Counted from the first letter of the stretch, positions 1 through 12,166 are shown. The stretch: DNA of 64,000 nt from Saposhnikovia divaricata (GCA_036435485.1 CM071599.1:206683178-206747177); one strand, 5' to 3'. Notes: generated from the sequence alone by a model not told the origin. A program made the numbers and translations.

Positions 1-1940
1 AGATTATTTTTAATTAACCGGATCGAGTTAGATTATTTTAGAGATTAAAATAATATTTAATTAATTACGAGATTAAAAATGGAAGGGAAAATTAGTTAGA
101 TTAATAATAATAATTATCGATTTAAATTGAATAAAAATGGATTGTTGAATTTTTCATTTTGAGAAATAATTGAGATTTCCAGATATTAAAAAAAGGATAT
201 ATTCTCCAGATTTAATTCCTGAGTTCGAAGAGATATTTATTTATCCTGGAATTACTTTCCGTTATTTATTCAAGAGATTTTTATGAGATATTATATTATT
301 ATTAATTATATTATCGGATCGGGAATATTTTATTTTGACGAAGCGCTCACATATTTCTGGTTGCCATTTTTAGTGAATAATTCCCGAGCCGTAGACCGAA
401 GCCAAGTTCACGGGTAGAGTACGAATTTTATCAACACTTATTTGCACTTCGAGATCGAGGCAAGTACCTTCTGACCCTCACTCCTTCTGAAATATTTCGA
501 GAAATGTTTGGATAGTATTATGTTAAATTATGTTTTGAATTGCCAGTTCATTATAAAATATCTTGTTTATCATAATATTGATTTAGAAAATTTTAGAGAT
601 TTTCCCAAAATTTCGATAAATTCATTGAACGTAATTTGATTGAAATCCAGGGTATCTTAATTGTTTCGAGATGACCCTTAAATATTATTCAGTTATAACT
701 ACGCTCATATATCGAGGTAGTTAGATTTTATTGACTTTAATCGGATCTATTGTTCAGATCCGATAAATGTTGTTTCAATATTCAAATTTGATTCATTGTT
801 CGTATCAAAATAGTTGCATTCAGAATAGTGAATAGAAGAATAGTATATCATCAGAATTTTCCTCTAAAATATGTACTCTAGCGAAATTGGAAGTTTTCCT
901 TCTGAATCGAGTCATTCTTATTATTTCAAGACGACTTCACATGAAATATTCTAATCAACGAACCTTACTTGTTCAAGGTTGCTACTTATTGTCTTGAATT
1001 GACATATTGTTCGTGTCAACAAAATAAATTAGTTCTTTTGAAAATATTGTGACGGCCTTTTGTTCAGGTCGGTCTCGTACAAAGTGTAGACTGGCGGTCG
1101 GCCAGAATCGAATAGGTATCAAAATCAATCAATTTTTATACGGAGGAATAGTGATATAATCCACTGGTCAACATGGGAGATGGCCCATGGGATTTCTTTC
1201 AGATCAACACGAGGAATAAACTCGTGGTATCGAAAGAGAAATATTAACATTTTGACACAGTAGTTGCCAGGTTGATTTTTCAACCACCTTTTTGCTAGCA
1301 AAACGATATAGTGGTACCTGCGACATAGTAGTGAACGTGCTATGGGGTATCACGGGTGTGCGGTACTTGAGACTCAGCGGTTGATCTCGCTGTGGGGTAT
1401 CGTAAAGGCGGAAGACCGGTATCTCAAGTTTTAAATTCCAATTTCTTTATTCAGTGTTAAGTTGTTTGAGTTTATCAGTAAGTCTTTTCATGGCATTTTG
1501 CCTGCATACGAGTATCTTTCATAAATAGAGTTGTTTTCTTTCCACCTTCCTTGTTAGTGGGAGAGCGAGTCAGTGGACTTGCTGAGCACCTAGTTGCTCA
1601 TTCTTGTTGTTGATTGTTTTTCAGTGAAGACGGAAAAAGGCGAAACCTCTCATTTCAAGGGAAAGGAGAAAATGCACCAGAGCACTGTGCTTATCTCAGA
1701 GACGAAGACGCTATCGAAGACTATTATCATATCTTTCGACGTGTGTATTGATATCGTGTGTACTAGTTATATGTTGTAATAATTCAGAGACTTGTCGATG
1801 CTTGGACTCGTGGGATGGAACCACTATTGTACAATAAAACCTTCATGTTTATTATGAATTCTATTGTATTTTTGATTAAGACAGGTATTGACGGTAAGTG
1901 GCGACCTAATTCTACAAGTAGTGAAATTGGGGGCGTCACA
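1..1940 (+). repeat. 5' LTR (partial) of Tekay-like Ty3/gypsy element
   Basis: The LTR ends in GGGGGCGTCACA at 1940, and a tRNA-Met-type primer site follows three bases later. Its left end lies outside the window, so the LTR is at least 1.9 kb, as in Tekay/Del chromoviruses. I see no convincing coding region in it; the short frames near 1594-1997 look like chance. The overlap with the 3' LTR at 9200 cannot be compared, because only the first ~440 bases of that copy survive. Confidence 0.8.
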
Positions 1941-1943
1941 GCT

Positions 1944-1955
1944 TGGTATCAGAGC
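1944..1955 (+). promoter_or_regulatory. Primer binding site (tRNA-Met type)
   Basis: TGGTATCAGAGC lies three bases after the LTR end. It is the usual complement to the 3' end of initiator tRNA-Met used for minus-strand priming in plant LTR retrotransposons. Confidence 0.9.
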
Positions 1956-2130
1956 TTTAGTTATATTTTTGGGAATCGTACAAGCCTAAAATTATAACGT
2001 GACGTGAGAGTATAGAGGTATAATACGATGTTGAGAATTTAGCACTAAGTGCTTTACACCCTTATATATATCTATACGCGTATATAGTCGATTGGAACCT
2101 GTTGGTGACCGAAACTCTTTGCTTTTGTAG

Positions 2131-3126
2131 ATGTCTTCTTCAGAATCTACCGGTTTCTTACCTATGCGAGACAGATCTCCTACACCCTACCCTTACGGAC
2201 CACTAGATCCCATTTCAGGTTCAGATTGTGACCCATCTGAGGAGTATATGCTGATCTCCAGTGACTCAGAGGATTCTTCTATTCAGATCCTTACACCTTC
2301 TCCTCCACATGTGATTGATATAGATACACCTCCACTTGAGGTTCAGGCGGAGACCGAGCAGTTAGAACAGACTACACCTTTAGTTACTCCCGAGATGTTC
2401 AGAGCTGAGACTCCAAAACACGAGATTTCGGAGACGGTTGATGAAAGCCAGCTTTCACCCGTCCGTACGGAGGTGGTGCCTAGCTCAGCGGATCCAGTTT
2501 CCAGGGTTGCCACACCTACTAGGGCTACAGCTATCCCAGATTTGGTTACTGTTCCTATTTATACTTTGACTCCGACGGTCCCTTCTATACCGGACTTCAT
2601 ATTTCCACTTACCAGCGACACTCCTGTTGGTGATACTGCTCCAGTGGTGATACCGGTCGATAGTGCACCGGCGTGTGACACTGCTCCTCCTGCACCTGCT
2701 TTCCATATTCCTGCTCCAGTAGTGATTCCATCTACTCCACCTTTTCCAGTGTAGTCAGTTGGTGGGCCTGTGCCGTCGATAGTGGATCGAGCGCCAGTAC
2801 CTTGGTCTGTACATGATCATCTTTTCCAGCAGTTTCGTTGGGTATGGCTTCGCTATTAGGAGGTTTTTGTTACTAGGGATGCTATATTGCGACTACTATC
2901 GGTTGACCCGATTGCAGTTCATGGAGGAGGCAGCTTACTTGTGAGGGATGTTCCTATGGAGATTGTACATCAGATCTCTATCTCTGTTCTAACCGGGCTG
3001 CAGACTGATCTCACAGCCTTACCATCCTCTAGTACAGGAGCTGTTAACCGTAATGCTGTTACTGATTTGATTACCAGAGCCATCGAGGAGTTCCAGAGAC
3101 GCGTGGTTGAGATGTTTGGTCGCTGA
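2131..3126 (+). pseudogene. Extra ORF between primer site and gag of Tekay-like element
   Basis: One frame runs from ATG 2131 to TGA 3124-3126 (about 331 codons), broken only by TAG at 2752-2754 and TAG at 2857-2859. The first ~210 residues are rich in Pro, Ser, Thr and acidic residues, including a run of Ser, Asp and Glu near residues 25-50. The last ~90 residues look folded, with a helical tail (ITRAIEEFQRRVVEMFGR). It has no zinc knuckle, protease or polymerase motif, and I recognise no family. It lies in the long leader 5' of gag on the same strand. The persistence of one frame across ~1 kb suggests it once coded. Its function is unknown; a structural or regulatory accessory protein is only a guess. 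Confidence 0.6.
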
Positions 3127-3588
3127 GACCATTGCTGATGACATAGCCTGGATTTGCCTATCCCTATCTTTTGGCTAGTATAGCTAGTGGTGAACCACTT
3201 TCTGATCACATTAGATTTTTCTGTATTAGAATGTTTATGTATCATTATGGATTATATGTTAAAATCAGTATCTTTATCTGTTTCAGATTTTATGATTATT
3301 GTTACGCTTTATTAGTAGCATTCCTGTTTAAAAACAAAATGTGTTTTCTATAACGACTAAAACATTTCCTTAAACCGCGATAGTTGAGATTTAGAACTTT
3401 GCAACCGTTAATGGTTTTAACTAAATGGGAAAAATATTTTATTGTGACACATGAGATATATCTTCAGCATTTTCAGAATTCGACATATTACTTTAAGGGT
3501 TTACGTTACCGACATCAATATTCTGCTATAAATGTATACTTTTACCCTGTTTGACCAAGCGCTATAAATCTTAATTGACGATTTTATT

Positions 3589-5664
3589 CTACCTAAAAGA
3601 GGTAGACCCCACAGGAACCAAGGAGTACCCCCAGCAGAGGATCACCCTGATGTTGATCCCAATCCTCAACCTGAGCCAGTACCCGCAGTACAACCAAATC
3701 CAAATCCTAACGACTCTATGGGTTTACTCGTGGAATTCCTAAGACAATATACACAAAATCCTCCACCTAGACAAGAAATACCTCAAGTCAGAAATGATCA
3801 ACCCCCAACACCACCAAGTAAAAATACAGTTGCATTTAAATCTTTAAAATCATTAAATCCCCCTGAGTTTAAGGGTACCACTGATCCTGTTGAGGCAAGA
3901 ATATGGTTACGTGAGATAGAAAAGACCTTTGAGATTATAGGAGTAGAAGAAGAGAAGAAGACCATTTTTGCAGCCTATATGTTAAAAGGTGAAGCGAATT
4001 ATTGGTGGGAATCAAAGAGAGCAATGGAAGGGAACGTAGTCATACCCTGGACTAGGTTCACACAACTATTTTTGGAGAAATATTTTCCTAAATACTTGGA
4101 GAATCAGATGGAGGTCAAATTTTTGGAACTTAAGCAAGGCAATATGACTGTAGCTAAATATGAAGCCAAATTTTCTGAACTCTCTAGGTTTGTGCCATAC
4201 CATGTGGATACTGACGAAAATAGAGCTAAACGTTTTCAACTAGGGCTGAAGCCGTGGATCCATAATCGAGTTGCGGTCCTAGAAATCACTAACTATTCTA
4301 CTGTGGTTCAGAAAGCATCTATTGTCGAAAGTGGAACTGACTTGTACTCAAAGGAGAAGGATATGAAGAAAAGGAAGTTTCAGAATCGTGGAACTAATTT
4401 TGAGAGGAAGCCGGATGATCGGAATGGAAAGAGACCATTTGTGAAGCGGGAAGACAAAAGCAATGATATAAAGAGAATTGAGAATCAAGACACTAAGGGA
4501 AACAATCAGAAAGTCAGATCCCCTCAGGCAGCCAATCTGATTCAAGGAAGGCCACGGCTACCAGAATGCAAAACGTGTGGAAAGAAACACCCAGGACCCT
4601 GTAACCTTACCAACATTGTTTGTTACAATTGTGGACAAAAAGGGCATTATTCTTCTAAGTGCAAGGAGAAGGCCATTACTTGTTTCAATTGCGGGAAGAA
4701 AGGACATATTGCGCGAGATTGCAAGTCACCACCAAAGGAGACGACTGCACCTAGACTCATGGCACCTCCTAGCAACAAGCCAATTGCACGTACTTTCAAC
4801 ATGACGGTGAAGGATGCTATTGCTCATAATGATGTAATTGCAGGTACGCTTTTAGTAAATTCTGTAGATGCATGTGTTCTGTTTGATTCGGGAGCAACAA
4901 AATCTTTCATATCGGAGAATTTTAGGAATAAATTGGATATTCAGTCTGTACCATTAGAGGAGACATTGATTGTAGAAGTAGCAAATCAGGAAAAAGTTCA
5001 TGTAGATCAGATATATCAAGATTGTGGAATCGAAATACAAGGACAACGCTTCGAAGCAGATCTTCTTTCTTTTAATCTAGGGGAGTTTGATATAATTCTT
5101 GGAATGGATTGGTTAGCACGTTATGATGCTCAAATCAATTTTCGGAGTAAGTGGGTTAGTTTAAAAGGACCCAACGGCAAACGAATACAATTTCGCGAAA
5201 GAAAACCTACCCGTAATTTTCTGACTATGGTTCAAGCGAAGAAACTACTAAGGAGTGGATGTCAAGCCTACTTAGCTCATGTGGTTGACAACGAGAAGAA
5301 ATCCCCTACCATTGATGAAATTCCTGTAGTGAATCAATTCGAGGATGTTTTTCCGGAAGAATTACCTGGATTACCGCCCGATAAAGAAATAGAATTCAAT
5401 ATCGATCTTGCCCCGGGAACTGCACCAATTTCCAAAGCACCATACAGAATGGCTCTAGTTGAGATGAAGGAGTTGGCTACACAACTGCAAGAACTATTAG
5501 ACAAGGGCGTAATTAGACCAAGAGTATCCCCTTGGGGAGCTCCAGTGTTATTTGTAAAGAAGAAAGATGAATCTATGAGGTTGTGCATAGATTATCGAGA
5601 GTTAAACAAGATGACGATCAAGAATAAATATCCTTTGCCACGAATTGACGATTTGTTTGATTAA
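3589..5664 (+). pseudogene. Tekay-like gag, protease and start of reverse transcriptase
   Basis: The frame is open from about 3589, where CTA seems to replace the start codon before a basic N-terminus (PKRGRP), and the first ATG left is 3718. Counting from 3718, the retrotransposon gag domain covers ~40-200. A Cys/His stretch CKTCGKKHPGPC is near 284, and CCHC knuckles CYNCGQKGHYSSKC and CFNCGKKGHIARDC are near 302 and 322. The aspartic protease site FDSGATKSF is near 389. RT begins after the conserved linker, with LCIDYRELNK near 624. The frame ends at TAA 5662-5664, where family members normally have Gln, so this is a nonsense mutation; the same frame continues beyond it. The encoded polyprotein would form the particle and process itself. 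Confidence 0.92.
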
Positions 5665-6794
5665 CTGAAGGGAGCAACTCATTTTTCCAAAATTGATCTG
5701 AGATCAGGTTATCACCAGTTGAAGATTAAACCTGAAGATGTGCCAAAGACTGCCTTTAGAACTCGCTATGGGCATTACGAATTTCTAGTGATGCCATTTG
5801 GATTGACGAATGCTCCAGCCGCTTTTATGGATTTGATGAATCGCGTATTCAAGAAGTATTTGGACAAGTTCGTGATCGTGTTTATTGATGATATCTTGAT
5901 TTACTCTAAAAGCCAAGAAGAACACGTAAATCATCTTCGTTTAGTTTTGGAAACGTTACGCAAGGAAAGGTTATACGCTAAATTTTCTAAGTGCGAGTTT
6001 TGGCTAAGAAAAGTGCAATTCCTAGGACACATTGTGAGCAGTGAAGGAATTTCCGTTGAACCAGCAAAAGTGGAGGCAGTTGCAAATTGGGAAAGGCCGA
6101 AGACTCCAACAGAGGTTAGAAGTTTTCTGGGACTAGCCGGATATTATCGGAGATTTGTAAAGGATTTTTCAAAGATAGCTACACCCTTGACCAAGCTCAC
6201 CAGAAAGAATGAGAAGTTTGAATGGACTCCCAAGTGTGAAGAAAGTTTTCAAGAACTTAAGAGACGATTAACATCTGCCCCGGTTTTGACATTACCAGAC
6301 GATAAGGGAAATTTCGTAATTTATAGTGACGCTTCCCATAAGGGTTTAGGATGCATATTGATGCAGCATTGAAAAGTAATTGCTTATGCTTCCCGACAGT
6401 TAAAAGATAATGAGGTAAGATACCCAACTCACGACCTCGAGTTAGCTGCGATTGTTTTTGCACTAAAGATTTGGAGACACTATTTGTATGGAGAAAAGTG
6501 TGAGATTTACGCAGATCATAAGAGTCTAAAATATATCTTTACCCAGAAAGAATTGAATATGAGGCAGAGACGATGGTTAGAATTGATCAAGGACTATGAC
6601 TGTTCGATTAATTATCATCCAGGGAAGGCCAATGTGGTGGCAGACGCATTAAGTAGAAAAGAAAGACTTAATATGGTAGTATCGTCAAAGGAATTGATAA
6701 AAGAAATTGAGAGATTCGATTTGGAGATTAAGATTCCTGTCCAAGCCAATGAGAGAGTATATGAAATCTCCTTACAACCAGAGTTGATCGAAAA
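5665..6794 (+). pseudogene. Tekay-like reverse transcriptase and RNase H segment
   Basis: This continues the gag-pol frame after the nonsense codon. It holds the RT palm with FIDD at 5881-5892, the FLGLAGYYRRF connection region and RNase H motifs (SDASHKGLGC; YADHKSLKYIFTQKE; NVVADALSRK). A TGA at 6370-6372 replaces Gly after the MQH motif, a second nonsense change. The frame then runs to the solo LTR at 6795. Catalytic motifs are otherwise intact, so the element decayed mainly by point nonsense changes and insertion. Confidence 0.92.
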
Positions 6795-7745
6795 TGTTGT
6801 AGGAGGAATTTAGCACAACAGATTATGAGGCCTCGTGCTGGAATAGCGCCAATAAACAAGGAATCGTCCAACCACCCAGAAAGGCTCGTGGTTGAAGATC
6901 AATAGCTAGCCGCCCGGGAAGGCTCACGACTAGGGTTACCGAAGAACACGGGATGTGGTTCCTCGGAAGGATCGGACTGAATCTACGGGATGAGAGCTCA
7001 AGGACCAAATGTTGGCCAGCCAAGAACCCTAATTTGACTATGTCACACAAGAGTGCACGTGCTCTAGCTACTCAAGGAGTGTAAGTGTCAAAGAAGATCC
7101 CGTAAACTGCCTACATACCACTATTTATAGTGGATCAAGCCCGAATGTAGTTCTTGAAGGATATGATCGTTTGTTTATGATAAGTTATCCTCTCTCCAGT
7201 GGGATAATGACTGTTATTTCTGATAATAATCGAGTATGATGTGTATAATCAGGTTACCAAGCAGTTTAGGTAACATAGAATGATTATCTCTTGTATTTAT
7301 CATGATTTTATATCATTTATCAAGTATATATGACATATATCCTCAAATAACTGAATGTTTATCTGTTTGAGAGTGTTTTTAGATGATATAAACGTGTTCC
7401 TAAAAAGTAGGAGGCGTGCCTTATCTGATTTGGCAGCCTGATCAGGCTTCCGGCGGAAGCTGGGGGTACCGCCCGATAGCCTGGCTCCGGTACCCCCTCC
7501 GGTAACCCCTATCACGAAAGCTACTCTGGAAGCTCTACTGGATGACTGATAATAGTTATAGGTTATCCTCAAGGGGATACCTTGAGACCCTTAGTCATGC
7601 GTTCCCGTGCTTCAGTGTACATGGTAACCCCTAGGGCTACCGCAGGCCTCCGGAAACCCGACAGATTACACATTCTCTTCATGGATCTGGACCCTAATCC
7701 TCTAGTGGGCCTAAATCTAACCCATGCAAGATTTTGGTCACAACA
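6795..7745. mobile_element. Solo LTR nested in Tekay-like pol (TSD GAAAA)
   Basis: The 951-bp insert starts TGTTGT and ends ACAACA, and is flanked by GAAAA at 6790-6794 and 7746-7750. Removing the insert plus one TSD copy (956 bp) restores the pol frame between RNase H and integrase. I see no internal primer site, coding domain or second LTR, so a solo LTR from LTR-LTR recombination fits best. A possible TATA box (CTATTTATAG) is at 7121-7130. The family is not recognised. Confidence 0.85.
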
Positions 7746-9160
7746 GAAAAGATTCGTCGATGTCAAGAGAAAATGATGGAAGAAGAGAGGGATCAGTTAA
7801 CCGGAGAAGAATTTCAGAGTCCAAAGGATGCTAAAGGAATTAAAAGATTTTCCTCTAGAATTTGGATACCAAATGTTGCAGAACTAAAGGAAGAAATTTT
7901 GAGCGAAGCACATAGCTCGAAGTACTCTATTCATCCCGGAAGCATGAAGATGTATCAAGATATCAAGCAAAACTATTGCTGGCCTAACATGAAAAGAGAA
8001 ATTGCAGAATGGGTAAGTAAATGTTTAACCTGTCAGAAAGTGAAGGCAGAACATCAACGACCAAGTGGACTTTTACAACCCTTAGAGATACCCGAGTGGA
8101 AATGGGAACATATTACCATGGATTTTGTCGTAGGACTGCCCCGAACTAGAGCTAGCCATTATGCGATTTGGGTTATCTTCGACCGACTCACTAAGTCTGC
8201 GCATTTCCTACCAATCAGTGATAAGTACTCGGTGGAAAGATTGGTGAACATGTACCTGAAGGAAATTGTGGTTCGGCATGGAGTGCCTGTTTCAATTGTA
8301 TCTGATAGAGACGCCCATTTTACTTCTCCATTTGGGAAAAGTTTTCAGGAATGTCTTGGCACGAAGTTAAATTTGAGCACTGCATACTATCCACAAACTG
8401 ACGGACAAAGTGAAAGGACGATTCAAACAGTTGAAGATATGTTAAGAGCCTGTGCACTTGATTTCAAAGAAAGTTGGGATGAACACTTGCCCCTAGTCGA
8501 GTTTGTTACAACAATAGTTACCACTCTAGCATAGGCATGGCACCATATGAAGCATTGTACGGAAGGAAGTGTAGATCACCTTTATATTGGGATGAAGTGG
8601 GAGAAAGAAAGATACTACGACCAGAATTACTTCAACAAACTAAGCAAGCAACCAAAGTTATTCGAAAAAGGTTAGTTGCAACTCAAGATCGACAGAGGAA
8701 GTATGCAAATCAAAAGAGAAAAGACAAAGAATTTGAAGTGGGAGATAAAGTAATATTGAAAGTTTCACCTTGGAAAGGAGTAATGAGATTCGGAAAGAAA
8801 GGCAAGTTAAGCCCCAGATATATAGGACCTTTTGAGATTCTTAAGAAGATAGAACCACTAGCTTATCAGTTGGCCCAACCTCCAGACCTTCAGCATATCC
8901 ACGATGTGTTTCATGTTTCTGTGTTAAGAGAATACCATTCTGATTTCAGGCATGTTATAACCTACGAGCCAGTGGAGATACGTCCTGATTTATCGTACGA
9001 AGAAAAGCCAGTAGAGATCCTAGATTACAAAGTGCAAGAGTTGAGAACTAAGAAAGTAAATTTAGTGAAATTACATTGGAGAAACCACCAGGTTGAGGAA
9101 GCCACGTGGGAATTAGAAAGCGAAATGCGGAATAAATATCCTGAATTGTTTAGTGCATAG
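7746..9160 (+). pseudogene. Tekay-like integrase with C-terminal chromodomain
   Basis: It starts with the pre-integrase region and an HHCC zinc finger (CLTCQKVKAEHQ). The DDE catalytic residues are D at 8121-8123, D at 8304-8306 (SDRDAHF) and E at 8412-8414 (DGQSER). A one-base loss near 8505 shifts the frame just before a motif continued in the next frame as MAPYEALYGRKCRSPLYWDE. The C-terminus has the GKVSPR-like patch (GKLSPRYIGPFEI) and ends with a chromodomain-type module (PVEILDYKVQELR, then LVKLHWRNHQVEEATWE), which marks Tekay/Del chromoviruses. Integrase would insert cDNA, and the chromodomain biases target choice. Confidence 0.92.
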
Positions 9161-9186
9161 TTTTGATTCCGAGGACGGAATCCTAT

Positions 9187-9198
9187 AAGGGGGGAAGA
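9187..9198 (+). promoter_or_regulatory. Polypurine tract
   Basis: AAGGGGGGAAGA lies just before the 3' LTR start TGTAATAACC, the usual place for plus-strand priming. Confidence 0.85.
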
Positions 9199-9199
9199 C

Positions 9200-9643
9200 T
9201 GTAATAACCGTGAATTTTTGAATAATTTCCTACTCGATATTAAATTTGAATAAGGAAGCGATGCACTCGTATATTTAATTAGCGTTTTTGTGAAATGTTA
9301 AGATTTTAAATATTCGTAATTAAGTAAAAATTATAATTTATCTATTTAGTTATATTTATTTGATTTTTTATTAAAATAAGGAAAAATAATATTTTAATTT
9401 TGAGTCAAATTTAGAGTATCGTTTTAATTAACCAGCCGGGGAAAACGAATCCTTTTCACCAAATATTTCCCTAATCATGACCATTATTTCCAGCACTTAA
9501 ATTGTCCCCCATATTTTATTTTTTATTTAAATAATTATCCACCTACAATAAAGTAATTTTGCATTATGAGCACTAAATATTTCCTTAATTATTTTGTCTC
9601 CCACAATTGTCAATTGAAATGATTAACCAAGAACCGGATCTCT
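9200..9643 (+). repeat. 3' LTR (5' part only) of Tekay-like element
   Basis: It starts TGTAATAACCGTG one base after the polypurine tract. Only ~444 bp is present before a CACTA terminus at 9644 interrupts it. The remainder is not found in the window. Confidence 0.8.
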
Positions 9644-10089
9644 CACTACTACAAAACTGAACTTAGGAAATGTTACTTAGATAGCGTTTTTTGAAAAGCG
9701 CTATCGAAGTCTATTACTTGAACAGCGTTTTTAGCAAAAGCATGATGTAAGTTAATAAATAAAAAATCAAAATTAAACAGAAAATTAAAAATATATACTA
9801 CCGTGGCGTTTTTGTAAAAAGCGCTATTTTAGAATGTACTCTTATAACGTTTTCAGGAAACGTTCTGTAAGTCATTGTATTTTAAGTAATAAATATTTAT
9901 TTTCTATTTAAAATATAATTCACTAAAACCTATTCTACCAGCCTCAGTCCCTCATTCTCCCTCTCTCAAACTCCCTCTCGCCGCTCTCAAACACAGTATC
10001 GCCGCTAATCGACTTCTATACTTCACCCAGGTTCACGAGATTTGGGATTAAAGATTTGGGTCTCACGAGATCGACTTCAATCAGGTTTC

Positions 10090-10100
10090 ATCTCTCTCTA

Positions 10101-10154
<54 letters not shown>

Positions 10155-10168
10155 TCTCTCTCTCTCCC
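10090..10168 (+). repeat. CT microsatellite
   Basis: A long run of CT dinucleotides with a few interruptions, in a pyrimidine-rich stretch like a plant 5'UTR. Confidence 0.9.
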
Positions 10169-10820
10169 CCCAAAAGAGGGGGAGAAAATGGGCTTAGCAC
10201 CAAACCTTTGAAGCTTACGGTTCAATTTTAGGGGGGTTCAATTGTTTTGTTAATGGGATGTTCAATTTTAGGGATTCAATTTTAGGGGTTCAAAAAATTG
10301 ACTTAGTTAACCTCTGTTATACCTATTTGTTTGTCTGTTATGTTATGGGCTGTGTCCGGGTAGTTGTAAATTGACTATTCTTCTGTTCATCAACCGAGTT
10401 TGTGATGTTTGTTCGCTGTCTTTCCGTTTCTTTGTAGTGTTAGTTGTAGTGTTTTGGGTAAATAGTTCAGGGGTTTTGTTTTCTTGGTTACTGAAAAGGA
10501 AGGTGTCTAAAATGAATCCAAGTAATCACGGTAGCAAAAAATCAAAAGTCTCGTTTGTTAAGAGTTTATACGTAGTAAAAAAGGCTCCAATTCAGCAGGT
10601 CTGGAATGGTTCCTACTGGCGCAGCCTTGTCGTGACCTAGCGGCAAGTAGACACTTTACTATCGTGACAAACACAACCACATCATTTGTTGATGACTGAA
10701 ATGTTCAACGTTAGAGAAGCTCATTACCTTCTTCTTTTTGTTGTAGAGAATCTTTTGAGTCTGAAGACAGTAGAAGGTATAAGGCTACTTCCTCCCACAC
10801 CTCAGAGTTGAAGTCGCAGT

Positions 10821-11620
10821 ATGGTCTTTCAAAAAAAAAATAACTTGTGTGGATTTCTGTTTAGACACACACACTTGTCTCAATCCAAATCAGTAAGAAG
10901 CCATCTGCCAAAGGTATTTTCATCCACTTCTTCTTCTGACATGGATCATCCTAATACCGAGGATGAGCAGCCTGTGGCTATGGCTAATTCTCTTGAGATT
11001 GAATGTAATCGGATCGATTGCCTTGTGTGGGTACTCCATGAATCTGCCAGAAGTTTTTCAGTTGCAATTCAAAAACAAAAATTAGCTAGACGTGACCCAG
11101 AGCTGGCAATGGCATGGGTTGGAGTTGATGTTCACTCATGGCACAAAAAAATTGCTTATCAGGCATGCTAGTACACACATAAAGACTGGCTCTAAGTTGC
11201 TCGACAGACCATGAGAACAAATTTTTTAAGCTCTGATAAGATTTTACTAACTTGTTAAGTTGAACCTAGTTATGTATAGTTTTTAATTCATTTTTGATGC
11301 AAGCATATATACCAACTTATCAAAATATAATCAGATGCACAAAGTATGATTACTAACTGTACAGGTAGCAGTTTACGCTTTACTAAAGGCAGCAATTGAG
11401 GTGGAGCTATTTCTTTCTCACAAACGTAGCACTAATGCTTCCGTTTCAGTTTCTGAGATGTAAGTATAGAAGGTTCTTTTTGCAGAGACAAAATTAACTC
11501 TTTCCTTGGTGCATTACTAATTTAAAATGTCCCACATACTTTTTGCAGTTATTTGGAGTGCGGTACCCTTTTCATCTATCCTAAATTTTCTTCCTTGCGT
11601 GAGTGTCAGCTCTTCATGGA
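10821..11620 (+). pseudogene. Captured plant gene fragment, three exons, unassigned
   Basis: Exon 1 ends near 11164 and codes WVLHESARSFSVAIQ, then AMAWVGVDVHSWHKKIAYQ. Exon 2 (11365-11459) codes VAVYALLKAAIEVELFLSHK. Exon 3 starts near 11550 and continues in phase (IYLECGTLFIYPKFSSL). The exon 1 donor is CAG|GC (GC-AG class or a mutated GT), the intron 1 acceptor is TGTACAG|G, and the exon 2 donor is GAT|GTAAGT. The conserved-looking peptide and preserved splice phase indicate DNA-level capture with introns. It resembles a conserved plant protein I cannot name. It has no intact start or end and is probably not functional. Confidence 0.6.
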
Positions 11621-11716
11621 GGTCAGTATGCAGTGGTGAAGCTATGGCCTGAAAAATAGGGACATTCGTAGATTTTTAGCCTTACACTCTATTCATATAA
11701 AAGTTCAGACTCCTTG

Positions 11717-12159
11717 CAAAACTAAGGTAAAATGTTTACCTTGCTTATCTTTGGCTAATCCGAAATATTTCAAAATTATTGAAATAGATGCCTCTAATAT
11801 AGGCTATGGAGGAATACTAAAACAAGTAATTCCTGAAACTTTAAAAGAAGTCCTGGTACGATTTACATCAGGAAAATGGAATCCTACTCAGTCGAAATAC
11901 TCGATTATTAAGAAAGAAATGCTTTCTATTATTAAATGCATCACTAAATTTCAGAGTGATTTATTAAATCAGAAATTTCTGTTAAGAATTGATTGTAGCT
12001 CAGCTAAATAAATTATTGAAAAAGATGTAAAAAATCTTGTAGCAAAACAAATTTTTGCAGGATGGCAAGCTCATCTTTCAACCTTTGAATTTGATATTCA
12101 ATACATAAAAGGAGAAAATAATTCTCTTGCTGATTATTTAACCCGTGAAATTTTATAGG
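11717..12159 (+). pseudogene. EPRV copy A: C-terminal RT/RNase H fragment
   Basis: It codes the RNase H region that follows RT. Visible motifs are IIEIDASNIGYGG (first catalytic Asp), KKEMLSIIKCI (catalytic Glu) and the terminal ENNSLADYLTRE. TAA at 12009-12011 interrupts it, and copy C has the same stop at 59817-59819. A TAG at 12157-12159 ends it three codons before the natural stop seen in copy C. It lacks the RT palm, so it cannot be active. Confidence 0.85.
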
Positions 12160-12166
12160 GTGAATA

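Larger units (their letters stand above)
9644..11716 (+). mobile_element. CACTA element, left part, with captured gene exons
   Basis: It starts with CACTACTACAAAA (9644-9656), a typical En/Spm terminus. Subterminal repeats around AGCGCTATC / GCGTTTTT occur in both orientations from 9680 to 9860. Downstream is a 5'UTR-like stretch, a CT microsatellite and spliced-gene sequence. No matching right terminus is present before EPRV sequence begins at 11717, so the element is truncated or chimeric. Confidence 0.7.

Noticed and set aside
1594..1997. Short reading frames in the first LTR
   Set aside because: No domain, atypical composition, and they run across the LTR end and primer site.
5640..5700. 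Programmed stop-codon readthrough in Tekay-like pol
   Set aside because: The stop lies within RT at a conserved Gln, not at the gag-pol border, and other random nonsense and frameshift changes occur in the same element.
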